Positions 1 to 12,000 of a stretch of 64,000 nucleotides of DNA are shown here, piece by piece. Both the position numbers and the translations under genes were made by a program. Every line of letters begins with the position of its first letter. The stretch's first letter is position 1. The stretch spans positions 46,117 through 110,116 of the forward strand of contig NAOQ01000104.1 in assembly GCA_002751075.1 (NCBI GenBank), in the 5' to 3' direction. The notes below the pieces were generated by a model. It was not told where the DNA came from, ran no database searches, and saw nothing but the letters and a program-made list of their open reading frames with translations. This DNA is from Ichthyophonus hoferi. Taxonomy: Eukaryota > Opisthokonta > Ichthyosporea > Ichthyophonida > Ichthyophonidae.

Positions 1-191
1 AACACAACATATCATATTATAATATAGCATAGCATGATATAATATACAATAATACAACATAAACAACGCAATAAAACATAACATGTCATTATCTCACATC
101 TCATAGCATATAATACTATATCACAATATAATATAATACAATATACATAGTATATATATATATATACTCTACTAAAACCGTCATTATCCAG

Positions 192-932
192 AGTTTCACC
201 CCAAGTTAGTAGGCCTGAGGGGTTCAAGAAAAGAAGTGAATTCATTGGCTAAAGCATATCGTGTACATGTCAGTGAGGGTCCACCAATGGCTAACGATGT
301 TAATGATTATATTGGTACGTGATTAGTGAATCACATTTTATAGAGTCGTGTAAGAGGGGATTGATATAGAATTGTTGTTATGATATTAGATTGTAGGTGT
401 TGTAAAAGATATGTATTGATTAATACCATCTGATTAATATATGAATACATGTATAATATCATACAGGTGCACTATAAGAGAACTGCACAACCACTATACA
501 ATTATAATATTGTACTAGCATAAATACTATCGTACATGCATACATACTATCATATATATTTACTAACGGATATCCATATTATCATAAATTCTATCATACC
601 ATTATATTACATTACTTATATAAGCATACATACACATAAACACATACATATGTTTGCACACTAAAATATATTAAGTATACACACATACACACACACACAT
701 ATATATATACATAAAAACACGTGCCTTTATACACACATACACACATACACTCAATGTACATATATATGCACAAGTAGTCGATCATTCGATTATCATCTAT
801 TTAATGGACCCTCAAGGTGTCTTTGCTGCCTTTTACAACCAGAACTCGACTGCTGAAGAGATGCGTGATGATATTCTGAAGTATATGCGAAATTGGAAGC
901 CTAGAGATACGGATAAAAAGGACGAGTGGTGA
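192..932 (+). CDS. SCO1: SCO1/SCO2-type mitochondrial copper chaperone, C-terminal part (5' end missing)
   Basis: Two exons are visible, 192-314 and 778-932 (TGA stop at 930-932), joined through a split GTC codon (G|TC) with donor GTACGT and acceptor TAG. The first reads FHPKLVGLRGSRKEV and SLAKAYRVHVSEGP. After splicing the protein continues DYIVDHSIIIYLMDPQGVF and ends KDEW. This matches the C-terminal half of SCO1 proteins (PKLVGLTGT.., YIVDHTIIMYLI). The His in VDHS is the family's copper ligand. SCO proteins are thioredoxin-fold proteins of the inner mitochondrial membrane that load copper into the CuA site of cytochrome c oxidase subunit 2. The CxxxC copper motif and the targeting region would lie upstream, outside the window or in unrecognised exons. 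The first exon probably starts at 192, because an AG precedes it and a leading AG completes a GAG codon. Positions 1-191 look like intron. Family is sure; SCO1 versus SCO2 cannot be told. Confidence 0.9.
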
Positions 933-934
933 AA

Positions 935-937
<3 letters not shown>

Positions 938-972
<35 letters not shown>
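938..972. repeat. (TA)n microsatellite
   Basis: Uninterrupted TA dinucleotides directly after the SCO1 stop codon, in its presumed 3' UTR. Confidence 0.95.
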
Positions 973-974
<2 letters not shown>

Positions 975-1451
975 TTATCAGTGGTTGATAATAGAATGAT
1001 ACACATAAATAAGACTTGGATAAGTATTAAGAGTAGCTGGTTATTAGAATTACATTAATTATGAGAACCATAAGTTAGGGTTATTGTGTTAAATGCATTG
1101 TAATAATAAATAATTTGGACTGCAGCTATGTATATCAGCCATATTTACCAAAGGAATGACCTCCAGTATCAGTGTGTTGGTGCAAACAACAATCAAGATT
1201 TTAAAAGAAATAGATAGTTTTATCTATAATTGAGTATTATATTCCCAAGTTCTCAACTTATCGTAACTAAAACCTTTAGATTCCATTATTTTAATCTGGT
1301 GTAGTATATAGTACTAATTCAAAAATATATAGGAGAGACGATACATAAAGGGTTTACAATTTTCATTTCTTTTTCATGGAGTTGACCTTAGGTGTCAGAA
1401 CACCGTGCAACCATAGTCTGCAATGTTATACTTTCCACAGATAATTACTTA

Positions 1452-1454
<3 letters not shown>

Positions 1455-1487
<33 letters not shown>
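1455..1487. repeat. (TA)n microsatellite
   Basis: Uninterrupted AT/TA dinucleotide run in the spacer between the SCO1 and TUTase genes. Confidence 0.95.
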
Positions 1488-1488
<1 letters not shown>

Positions 1489-1938
1489 CTATTAAGTATT
1501 ACCTACTAAAATAGTGGTGGTTTTGAAAACAATCAACTCTCAGAATGGGTATTCAATTTTACCATTATAGAAAACGTGTTGAAACGAGGGAGAAGACAAT
1601 AAAGTACTAGGATATTCAAACTCTATAGCTATGCACTTCAGAAAGAAAACATAAAATATTCAAACAATTCTTTAATGGATTTGGATATCTAAAGAGGCAA
1701 AGATACTTTACTAATCATCACGTTGTAGCTATCTTAAAATACTAAATACTATACTCTGCATTACTGGCAGTTAACTAATGTAAATGATGTTCATTCGACT
1801 AACTATGCTCCACATTCAAAAATATATAAAATAATCCATGCAATAATCTCTACAGTTCTTTGAAGCCACTTAATTGGAACCCTCTGAGACAGTGCATTAC
1901 CTTCTATTAACACCAACCATTCACTTCCCTTCCTCCCT

Positions 1939-4900
1939 CTAGCAATCTTTCTTAGCTATAGCCTTTAGTGTAGTCTTCAATGCCTTGGTAAACCTACATA
2001 ATCCCCCGGAGGAAAGAGAAACGCAGGCATTCCTTCCAGTAAGGGGATCTAGTATTTCACCAGCAGTTATATCAATATCGTTCAGTGGCCTGTTTGAACT
2101 CACCCCTTCAGAATTTTGCCTTTTAAACTTCCTTCCAGTTTCCAAGCTAAACCATTGACCCATATTACGATAATATTTGAGAAATCCTATAAACAAAGTG
2201 AAAACATCTGGTTCATGAGAGAGATCAGTATTATTAAAGTTAAAGGTGTAACCCCTGAGAGATTTGACAATTTTTCGTTCTTGTCTACCTCCCTGCACCT
2301 TCCTATTTGCCTTATCTACTACTCCTTCCGCCTTAAACCTTTTTATCATATATTCATCTTCCTCATCATCTGACTGATCACTGAATGTCCGTTTCCTTCC
2401 ATGTATATCTTCGTCCTCCTGATCAGTAAACCTCATTTCCCCCTCTGCTATTGCTAACTCCTTCTCTAGGTCATAATCACTCAAGTCAACATCTTCATAA
2501 TCTTCTATATCGTCTTTATTGCTTTCCAATTCATCCCATTCTTCTACACTCTCTTCTTCACTTTCATAGACCTCATCTGAATCGCTATCGTCTTCATCTG
2601 AATTACTCCCTTGTTCAGTTGTCATGGCAACCACAGGAGCTGGCACAAAACGTAAATCTTGAACCGTAGGTATATCTGCATTAACAAACCCATCTACAAT
2701 GCTATCAATATCTGGAAGAAGAGAAACAACATGTGACATGTAGTGGAGGCATAGGAGAAATAGAGAATAACTGCTTAGCGTGTTTTTTGCAGCATCGTTT
2801 ACATCGTTTTCTTTTCCCCATAACTGCGTATAAAGAGGGTCCAGAGAGGTTATTTTAAGATACTATGACATGACATGATATGAACCTGTTGTGATACATG
2901 AAGGTAAGATAGCGAGATACAGGGCAAGAAAAATAAATTTAAAAAAGAGTGAAAAGAGATAATACTTCAGTCTTACAAGAACATGACAACATGTTTTCGC
3001 AAATCCATAGTCTTAATGTCAAAAGGCCAACGATATAACCAAACCCATCAATTAACATTTGTTTTTATATTCTCAATCACCTATCTATCTGCATTGTGAC
3101 TTTACTCAAGTCCATCACCCCATAATTATAAATTATAGCCTTCAATACACATATTTAACCTCTTTCCACATATTTCATTGCCCATCCTGCTAACACAAAT
3201 TACCACTACCATATTCTTCCTAGGACTTATCTAACAACATCATACCTTAACTGTCATTAATAAAGGTGCCAACTTAGGATGAAGAGACATGCAATAACGC
3301 ACAAAGTTAGAAGACTCGAGTGCTGCAGTGTTGCTGAAGCATAGGTCAACGGAAATGGTCGTTTCAGCTACCGTGGCCTCAAGTTTAATCACTGGTATTC
3401 GGGTATGGGTAAGATTGGCTTTACACTGCAAGTATGGATATAGATAGGTTAGTAGCTCCTGGCAAAGGGTGAAATAGCAGAATATTTCGCGTGGACTATT
3501 ATGTATTTTTAAATGTATAGTGTATGTATGAGTTTTAGACTTGAAAACATAATGGTATATATCACTTACACATACAAGATAGCAAGAATTATAATCATAA
3601 TGTTAAAATAATAATTGTTCGTTTCTATTCATACGTCATACGTAATATAACTGATTGATTGTTATAAAAATAAATAGAAAATTCTTTGCCAACATACTCT
3701 ATACATAGTGGAACAAGGAAATACTAGAGAAAAGCAGTAAGAGCATCAGGTGTTTTTAGTAATTATCTCATAATTAATCTAATAAACTACTTTTCACATA
3801 TCTCTTTAGTAAAGGTTTTATACTAACCATAAAAGACACCTTGTAAATTGAAAGATTTATCATTCCTTAGATATCCAATATATTACTAATGCTATTATAA
3901 TCACATATGACCACTATATTACTGTACTACTTACTATCATATATATATAACCACTACAATTATTCTGAAATATGGTCACAGTAATATATTATACTTGTAT
4001 TATAGGTTTTAATAAACCTGAACAATTTTGTACCTCATCAAACCCTAAAATATATCATAACTGTATTATTACTACACATTTAATATATTATTAGTATACA
4101 ATTCATATATTATTATTATGCCATTAATATACCATTACTGTACTATTAGTATACAATTACTCTACTATTAACATATCATTATTATATCATTACCATCGTA
4201 ATATTATACTATTGATTAACTGTGAATGTATTATTAATCTACCACAATATAAAATAATTACTAATAATATTAATCAAAAAACACTTGCCTTTCTTAATAA
4301 TTTAATCAAATGTCCAAAATACCATAAAACAACTACCAAACCAACCAATCCCATAACAACTCTCTACAGATCTCAATTTATTTACCTACCTACCTACCTA
4401 CCAACCATCTATGTATGTTATGCATTTATTACTATATAAAGAGATACTATTAAAGGTTGGCATGTCTGAAGCTTACAGGAGCCAATGATTGATTTATATT
4501 TTTATACTGTGAAAATATATTTATAAATTACTAATGCCATTGCATAACTATCATAATATATACAATAAGACTATGTGATAGTAAAGGTGTATATGGGGGA
4601 GAAAGAGAGAAGCTCGGGGGTAGAGAAAGGAAAATTGAAATAGATATAAAAGGCAAAATATAGTAAAAAATGAGAGTGAAAGAGAAACCTTTTGAACGGA
4701 AATGTCAGAATAAATATTGGACAAGATATATATATATAGGGAGTTAATAGCAGAAAGAAGTTGACTGTGTAGATGTCTTCGTATAAAGGGCAGTATAAAG
4801 AGAAGGAATGATAAAAGGAAAAACAAGCTCAAGCGCATGTGTATATAAACAAAAAATAAATGAACCAAGAAACAGCTAATTCCCACATACACCACACCAT

Positions 4901-5278
4901 GTTTTACAATGTATACCTTTACTCCAGGTACTTTCCACAATGAGGAATACAATCTCTGCATGCAATGCTTTATACTCTCATAGCGCCCTAAAGCAATATT
5001 AAAATCCAGATCAGACCCACGCAGTAATAGGCCGGTTGTAGATGATCCATAAGGAGTTAACACACTACCAGGGAGAGTACGATTGACTATGGTTCTCAAC
5101 TTCATTACTAATTGTCGGTAGGCAATTTGTTCTTCCTCACTGATTGTTTGTAAGGCCAGGGCTCCAGCTATAGCATTGTCATTTGTAAGCCATCTGGTTA
5201 TCTATATAGGTATAGATAAGTAGGTTTGTGATAGGGGATACAGTAGGTAGAAAAAAAGAGGAGAAAGATGGTAACTAT

Positions 5279-5315
<37 letters not shown>

Positions 5316-7041
5316 AGTACAGCATAGCATAGGAAAGTATAAGGTAGTGTAGTATATAGTATAGTAAGGTAGGATATAGAATAGTATAAGGTAGTATAGT
5401 ATAGTATATTAAGGTAGGCTATAGAATACTATAAGATAATGCAGTATAGTATAGTAAGATATAGTATAATATAGTATAGCAAGGTATAGATAGTATAGGA
5501 TAGTGTAAGATAGTATAGTAGAGTATAGTAAGGTATAGTATACGATAGTGTAAGATAATATAGTATAGTATAGTATAGTATAGTATAAGATAATATATAA
5601 AAGAATGATGATGATAAAAAAAAATATGAAATGGAAAGGTAAGATGTAAGGCAGGAGAAAATAAACATATTGGTAAGTAGGTATAAAGATAGATGACTGG
5701 GTCGTATATGCTTAAAGGTTATTTCTCGTGATAAACTTGATGTGTTTCATTTTTAATTTCTAACCAGATCTTCACGTGATATTTATTAATTAAAGGGTAT
5801 GTAGGTGAGTGGTTATTCTAAAAAAGAATACTGGTGTATTATTGGGTAACACAAGCAACCTATCTAGAGTGAAGGTAATCAAATAAAACTAATAAAATAT
5901 GCCTATTAGTGAGTAGAGTAGCTGTTGCTATAGTTACTGCTCTCCAATAGAATTAGTGAAGGTATAGGGCTATGGGTTAAAATCTATTAATAATGCTCAA
6001 TCATAAATAATTTGGCATCTATAAGTCAGGACAGAGAGGGAGAGGTGGAAGAAGAGAGGGTAGAAGGATGGTTATAGAATAGACTAGGTCGGAGGACAGA
6101 AAATAGATAGTAGGTATGGGTTAAATATAATAGACTAATGACAAATAATATATAATAAGGGATTAAATAAATAATAAATAATAAATAATAAAAATTAAAT
6201 AATAAACAATACATAATATATAATACGTATTAAATAATAAAGAATAAATAATAAATAATAAATGATAAATAATAAATGAAAAAATATAAAATAAATAAAT
6301 AAGAAGTAATAAATAAATGCAAATACAACTTAGCCACCAGTATTCTCCCTTAATATAGTATTCATACAAATAGGACAATCAAATTCTTCCTTTATTACAA
6401 GGTCTACCTTTAACAGAACATGTACATACACATACACTTGCCACAAACACACAGCTAATTTATATTAATCATGTTCTTCCCATTTTCCAAATCTATTCAT
6501 CTATACACATGGGAGTGTGAGAAAACCTGTTTAGTCACATGAAGAGGGTTTGGTGCCTCAGGTGTGAATCTATATGAGCCCTTTCTAGATCTTTTCATAA
6601 TGGACCTTTTTTTTACTACGATTTCATGTAATCTTTGACCCGCGGATTTCTTTTTCTGTTTTAGTTTCTTTAACTGCATTTGTTTCTGTTTTTGTTTATG
6701 TCTGGGTTGGTAGGTATCTCCACCCTGATCTTTCCTGGAAGAAACCCTGAATGAGGATATAGAGATAGATAAGAAATTAGGGAAAGAGAGAAAAAGATAT
6801 CAATGAAAAACGTAAGGGTTGGGACTGTGATCACGTGGTTAAGCTCCCAAACAGAAAGAGAGATAAAAAAAAAAGGGTATCATGTTGATAGATATACTTT
6901 TACAAAATGATAATACACACTCAAACTACACAATATTTCTAACCATACTTTAGAAGAATAATGAGATGTAGATGGTGTGCTCATCAACCAATAATGCTAA
7001 GAGAGTAATAAAGCATACCCATTTTTTGGTTTAGATGCCAT
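1939..7041 (-). CDS. Non-canonical poly(A)/poly(U) polymerase (TUTase, Cid1/GLD-2 class)
   Basis: Five exons, 7041-7019, 6746-6527, 5201-4917, 3425-3246 and 2823-1939, give 530 aa with every phase matching and a TAG stop. The first 80 residues are Lys/Arg-rich. The catalytic domain has YGSSTTGLLL and RGSDLDF (Gly133-Ser134, Asp145 and Asp147). The third metal-binding Asp lies in TISVDLCF (Asp203). The central domain shows HPKLAPLLMTVK and NDAAKNTLSSYSLFLL, the GTLSSY signature of TUTases. The PAP-associated domain (from about 434) has FTLFIGFLKYYRN and ILDPLTGRN. An Asp/Glu/Ser-rich stretch at about 309-394 is inserted before the PAP-associated domain. Such enzymes add A or U tails to RNA 3' ends in nucleus or cytoplasm. 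The start ATG sits in a 23-base coding exon behind a strong TTTTTTTTCCAG acceptor, so a 5' UTR intron is likely. Base specificity (A or U) cannot be read from sequence alone. Confidence 0.88.
5282..5311. repeat. (TA)n microsatellite in TUTase intron
   Basis: Pure TA run inside the intron between TUTase exons 2 and 3, leading into a longer TATAG-type satellite. Confidence 0.95.
5312..5590. repeat. TATAG-unit minisatellite in TUTase intron
   Basis: Irregular array of five-base TATAG/GTATA units broken by AAGGTAGG and AAGATAATG variants, in the 1.3 kb intron between TUTase exons 2 and 3. It explains the spurious Tyr/Ile/Leu-rich open frames here. Confidence 0.85.
6155..6310. repeat. AATAAATAAT low-complexity tract
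   Basis: Near-continuous AATAAATAATAAAT repeats in the same TUTase intron. No coding signal. Confidence 0.8.
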
Positions 7042-7776
7042 CTTTGGCAGTATTGACAGGCTGGAAAAAAAGATGTACAACTGGTGGTGACGAATTTTAC
7101 TTCTGTGTGATTGAAATTAAAAAATAAATTAAGGTGACTAGTATGATTATATAGCAAAATAACACGCAAGATGCCAATAGGTGCAAATAATAGCATGTAC
7201 ACATGTGTAGGCTTGTGGAATTATAATTACAAGTTTGATAACGATGTTTCATTGAATGTTTCTAGTGTATATGTCTAAGATGGTTGCACAGCTCTCTGTA
7301 ATGCAAGCTAGGACTGTGCAAGTATGTGTATATGGGTGGATAAGAAAAATTATACATGAATACCAAAATTAAAGTATTGGTTGCTATTAAGGGAACGTGT
7401 TTAGTCAATGTGCGCTACGACAGTTCAATGTTGTTACCGCCATTATATCAGAGGGTTAAGAGACGCACATCAAAATAAGGTAACAAGGTACTATATATTT
7501 GGGTTTAGTGGGTGGGATAAATGCAACGGTAGAGGATTGTATATAATTGTAAATAATAAGAAAGGCGACATCAACACAGAGTAGATTCTGTGATATGATT
7601 GGGTGATTAAAATATAAACATTGGAGATTATTGTTATCATGTTTTTCATTCCTTCAGAATAAAAGACAATGTCAACATATTATTGGTTAATGTTGTTGAT
7701 CAAACATATAATTGGATTTCTTTTATACCTTGAGCAAGTAGGAATGTAAGATTTTGAGTAGGGCAAAGAGTGAAAG

Positions 7777-8013
7777 TGTTTATACTTTTTTTTAAAAAAA
7801 ATGGAAATTCTAATCTACAAATGAGAATGTTAATCTTAAAAATTGGAATTTTAAACTTTAATATGTTATATTGTTATTTTCAATTACTATTTTAATAATA
7901 ATAATCATTATTATTACTATTATTATTATATAAAGTAGTTTAAAATCTCTATTTTGAAGATTTAAACTCTCATTTTTAAATTAGAATTCTTACTCTGAAG
8001 ATAAAAAGGTATA
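7777..8013. repeat. Imperfect long inverted repeat (foldback/MITE-like)
   Basis: An AT-rich left arm of about 80 bases (7777-7858) matches the reverse complement of the right arm (about 7933-8013) at roughly three quarters of positions by eye. Shared words include ATTCTAAT, AATGAGA, TTTTAAACT and the outer TATACTTTTT/TATACCTTTTT. A 75-base AT spacer of ATTATTATT type separates the arms. No transposase or clear target-site duplication was seen. A decayed miniature inverted-repeat element is the simplest reading. Confidence 0.6.
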
Positions 8014-8392
8014 GACTTAAGTATATACGTAATTAAAGCCTTAGTTAAAGACACAAAGTTGCAGTAGAGTATTTATATATTTATAAACATTTTTTCTCAT
8101 AAACAAAGAAAATATACCTATGTTAACAACAACCCGTATTAGCTCATACGTTAATTTACCAATGCGATTAATAAACAGCACGAAAAACCCCGACGGGCTA
8201 GATTTAAATTGTTATATCAGAGCATGGTTGCATGATAGCATGCTAGTATATTAGGCAATAGATGCAGATTTTCTAAACAAGAACAGTAACTTTTACACAT
8301 ATAACAACATCTATATTGTATAATGAATAAAGATTATTGTTAAACATTTCACAGGCAAGGAATGTTAAGAGAAGCATTTTAAATATTAATTT

Positions 8393-8463
8393 AATCTCGA
8401 GCCAAGATTCGTATCCCGATCTCTTGTTACCAAGCCAAATTCTCAGTACTATACAACGAGCTT
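8393..8463 (-). pseudogene. Degenerate tRNA-like sequence (tRNA pseudogene or tRNA-derived SINE head)
   Basis: On the minus strand the 71 bases open with AAGCTCG and close with CGAGATT, which pair at six of seven positions like an acceptor stem. An A-box-like TATAGTACTGAG follows the 5' arm. CTTGGTAACAAG sits where the anticodon arm should be. A B-box-like GGGATACGAATCTTGG precedes the 3' arm. The D and anticodon regions are too short and the T stem pairs badly, so this is not a working tRNA. Confidence 0.45.
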
Positions 8464-9045
8464 ATACTTTAATCATACCAACGACGTACTATATTTATGA
8501 GCTATGTACGTGATCATATATCTATAAACATACATGGGTAATAATACCTATTATAGATTTATTCACAACCAATTATTATGTAATATAACTTAGCACAACA
8601 ATCCAAAACCAAGCTATTCAAGTGTAAATTAAAGCTTATCGTTAGGCTGACTTAACACTCAACAATGATCTCTAAAACAGAAAGAACATATCATTTATTT
8701 GGTATAAGTAATAGCACGTACAACTTTGCGCTGCAAGTTTATTATGTAAAAAGAATGGTTAGATTAGATAATTGAAGTCAACATGACCTCCATCCAATCA
8801 ATTTAAATGTCTATTTAGACGAATAAACATTCATACACATGTTTATAAACTAAAATATTATGTATATATTAAAATATTAAGATGGATAGGTTACAAAAAT
8901 CATTTTCTCGGACGGGGTTTTATTCCATGTAAATGAAGGCAACATAATATCCACCTGTTTGTAATGACATACACTACCAACAAACAAGCTGCACATTCAT
9001 ATTACAGAGTGGTTACATATCCCTTTTACAAAAAATAAAGATATG

Positions 9046-12000
9046 TTATGGCTTTTTCTCTTTCTGGCTAGAAGGAGTTCGGCGTCGAAATATCAATAGA
9101 GGTCTTTGAAAACCTAGAAGATAATGGAGCGTTATGAGGTACTACTATTAATCTACTTCTTCCCATCTCTTAATATGAAGAGAGACAAAATATAGTAATA
9201 TACAACAAGAATGGTGCAGTATGTTCTAGAATAATAGGCAAGGACACATGCTTTGCTATGAATCAATATAATGTAATATAATGTAAGATATCACATATAA
9301 GATATATATATAACACAAACTAATATAACGTAATATACATGCCACTACTTTTTAAAACATACACACCTTGTCATAAACATAGAACTATATGCAGCTGTAA
9401 ATATATCTCTAAGTATATGCAGGATAATCTATAGACATATAATCCCTACCTTTTGTAGGATGTTCAGGAACGTCAACCTTCTCAACAAAGTCAAAACCAC
9501 CAGTGCCTATAAGGAGAGAAACATATCAGCTTGGCGCAGTACATTGAGTCATTATCATGTTATCACACAAACATATATTTCCAAATTTTGGTTGCGATTA
9601 GGGGAGGAATGTATTGCAACTGAGTGGGAAAAAGACAGAGTAAATAACTTAATTATCATCGTATAAACAAAAACTAGTTTTGTTTTTACAAAATGTACGG
9701 TAAAATAAACAATAATAACGGTGTAAATCGCTATTATTAGAAATAGATCTTGATCACTACACGTGGTAATGAAAAAGATGACCGCGGCTACTAAAAAGTA
9801 TTTGTTTTTCATTAATAATTATTTGCTGATATTTTTAACGCTAAAAAATAGAAAATAATTATTTAAATATTAGTGTATAAAATAAGTAAAAACTTAATAG
9901 TAAGTAAAAATTTAAAGAATACTTTAATAACTATAACACAAATAACAAATAATGGCTCTTACTAAAAAAAGATCGAATTAGTATGATCAAATCAGTACAA
10001 TAGCAGAAATGCTGTACTGGTGTGAATTATGTCAAGGGAAAATGTAACCAATAGTACCTACCGGAACATAGCATCTGTTGAAATTGATCTGGGTGTATAC
10101 AAATAGTGTGATAGTTATTGTAGATGGTGGCTGTCATTAATTTACGCTTCTTGTATGTGTGGCGTGCCTGAAGGTGGAAAGAAAATGAAAGAGAATAAAA
10201 GAGAAATATGAGTTAGAAAGAAAATAGGGTATATGAGATTATCAAGTATTACATGTATATACATACATATATTAGCATACCACAATACTACACTACATAC
10301 AAATAATACCCAAATACTATACAAAAATACTACACATCAACACTAATCCATAAATCTAATATACCTAGAGTACATACAAACACTATATACATCATTATAA
10401 ATAATCTGGTAGACATATAAGGTATAAGCCCTAAATTATATGCATGTAACTCGGCCAATTAAAAGGATGGTTGATGACGGTCTATGCAAGACAAGCATGA
10501 AATTTATAAATATCCAATGAGGGGGGTTAAAGTGTGTTCAATGAACGTCTTAAAAAAAAATAGAAATAAAAATATAATTAAGATTTGAAATTATACTACC
10601 CAGAAATTATTCTGGTAATCAAATCCTACCACTGTGTATGTAATGAGACATATTTCTTTAGCCCTGTTTATTTTGTGTTTAAAACTGTTGGAATAATTTA
10701 CTATCTGCATGACTCATTGGATGCACGCAGAAAGAACAACAAAAAAAAATATTATTTATTGTCGCGGGCAAAAGGATAGTCTTGGCTGCAGGCCCATATA
10801 TGGATTAAGAAATAAAATATATACATATAATTTATCATTTTTTTCGGTCCACAAGAATAAGAAATAAAACCAATGTTGTTTTTTCCACGTACATCTAATG
10901 AGTCGTGCAGATAGTAAATTCTTCTAGCAATAAAAATCAATTAGTGTAGTGGTGATAAAAACCAATTAATCATCAAAGCCAATATATGACAAGGGAGATC
11001 TTAGAAATGTTTGTTGCTAGGCAGATCACGCACAAAATAGCCTTATATAGGCACAGAAAAACACCACTAACCTGTGGTTCTAATATCAGCAATCCGCCAG
11101 GTCGTATACACCTACAAAACTTTTCAAATAGTTGGCGAATACCTTCATCCCCCCAATTGAGATGAATCCATTTAGTCACACTAAGGCTGAAATTTCATTG
11201 GTTGTATGTCAGGGGGGTTAAAGGAGGGATAAAAATGAAAATCTACATACACGTATAAATGCATAAAATTTCTAAATATATATAACTCAACTACAAATAT
11301 TGAATCTTCTATGCCCCAATAACTGCATTTTACTAAAAAACCAAATCTTGGATTAGGGATATTTCGGGCGTTTCGGTTGGACAGATATTAATATTACATG
11401 TAGATTAGAGGGTCGGATATATAAAAATATAAACAGAAACACATTTTTCAATATTAGATTAATACCTATGTGTGATCTTCTGTTATTCTATTAAACCCTT
11501 ATGTAATATACAACCAGCGATAATCCTCAGATCACATCATCTCACTCTTATGTGTCCATAACTACAGACAGACTAATAAGAAACATAGACAACGTCAGAA
11601 AATCCCTTTCATAAAATGTATATTTGGTTGGATATACCGATTTTTGCAAATGCTATCATACATACATACATACATACCCACATATATATCTATACTTACC
11701 AAGTGATCACATCATATGTACCAGTAACTGTATCATCTAGAATATTCGCTGCCTTAAACTCTACATTGAAAGGAAACCCGTGTTGTTGTTTTTTCTAGGA
11801 AGGAAACGACAAAATTAAGCATTCAGGTCATTAATATATATAAGAAAATGATGAACATAATAATAGTTGAAGATATAATTGACGTATAAAGCACTGTCGA
11901 TAGGATTGTTGCGCTAAACTCTAAACAATTTGAAAATTTATCTTTCATTGGTTTGATGTAGATTAATTATGCTTATGCTGTTAAAAATTTAAAAAAACTG

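Larger units (their letters stand above)
933..1938. other. Convergent spacer between SCO1 and TUTase genes
   Basis: AT-rich sequence with no supported coding region. It lies between the 3' ends of two convergent genes, so it should hold both 3' UTRs. It contains two pure (TA)n runs, at 938-972 and 1455-1487. Confidence 0.6.
7042..9045. other. Spacer between TUTase 5' end and Bin3 3' end
   Basis: Tandem spacer of 2.0 kb that should hold the TUTase promoter and the Bin3 3' UTR. It contains the imperfect inverted repeat at 7777-8013 and a degenerate tRNA-like sequence at 8393-8463, listed separately. No coding exon is supported. Confidence 0.6.

Noticed and set aside
1-191. A 5' exon of SCO1 or a separate gene at the left edge
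   Set aside because: The stretch is repetitive AACATAAT/ATAATAC sequence ending in an acceptor, so it reads as intron.
5312-5590. A CRISPR-like array because of regular short units
   Set aside because: The units are five bases without unique spacers, inside a eukaryotic intron; this is a minisatellite.
5429-5668. Tyr/Ile/Leu-rich open frames in TUTase introns and similar frames at 36, 38, 39 and 57 kb
   Set aside because: They are translations of simple repeats or AT-rich introns with no codon structure or splice signals.
8393-8463. A functional tRNA gene
   Set aside because: The D and anticodon arms are too short and the T stem has mismatches; only a degenerate tRNA-like relic is supported.
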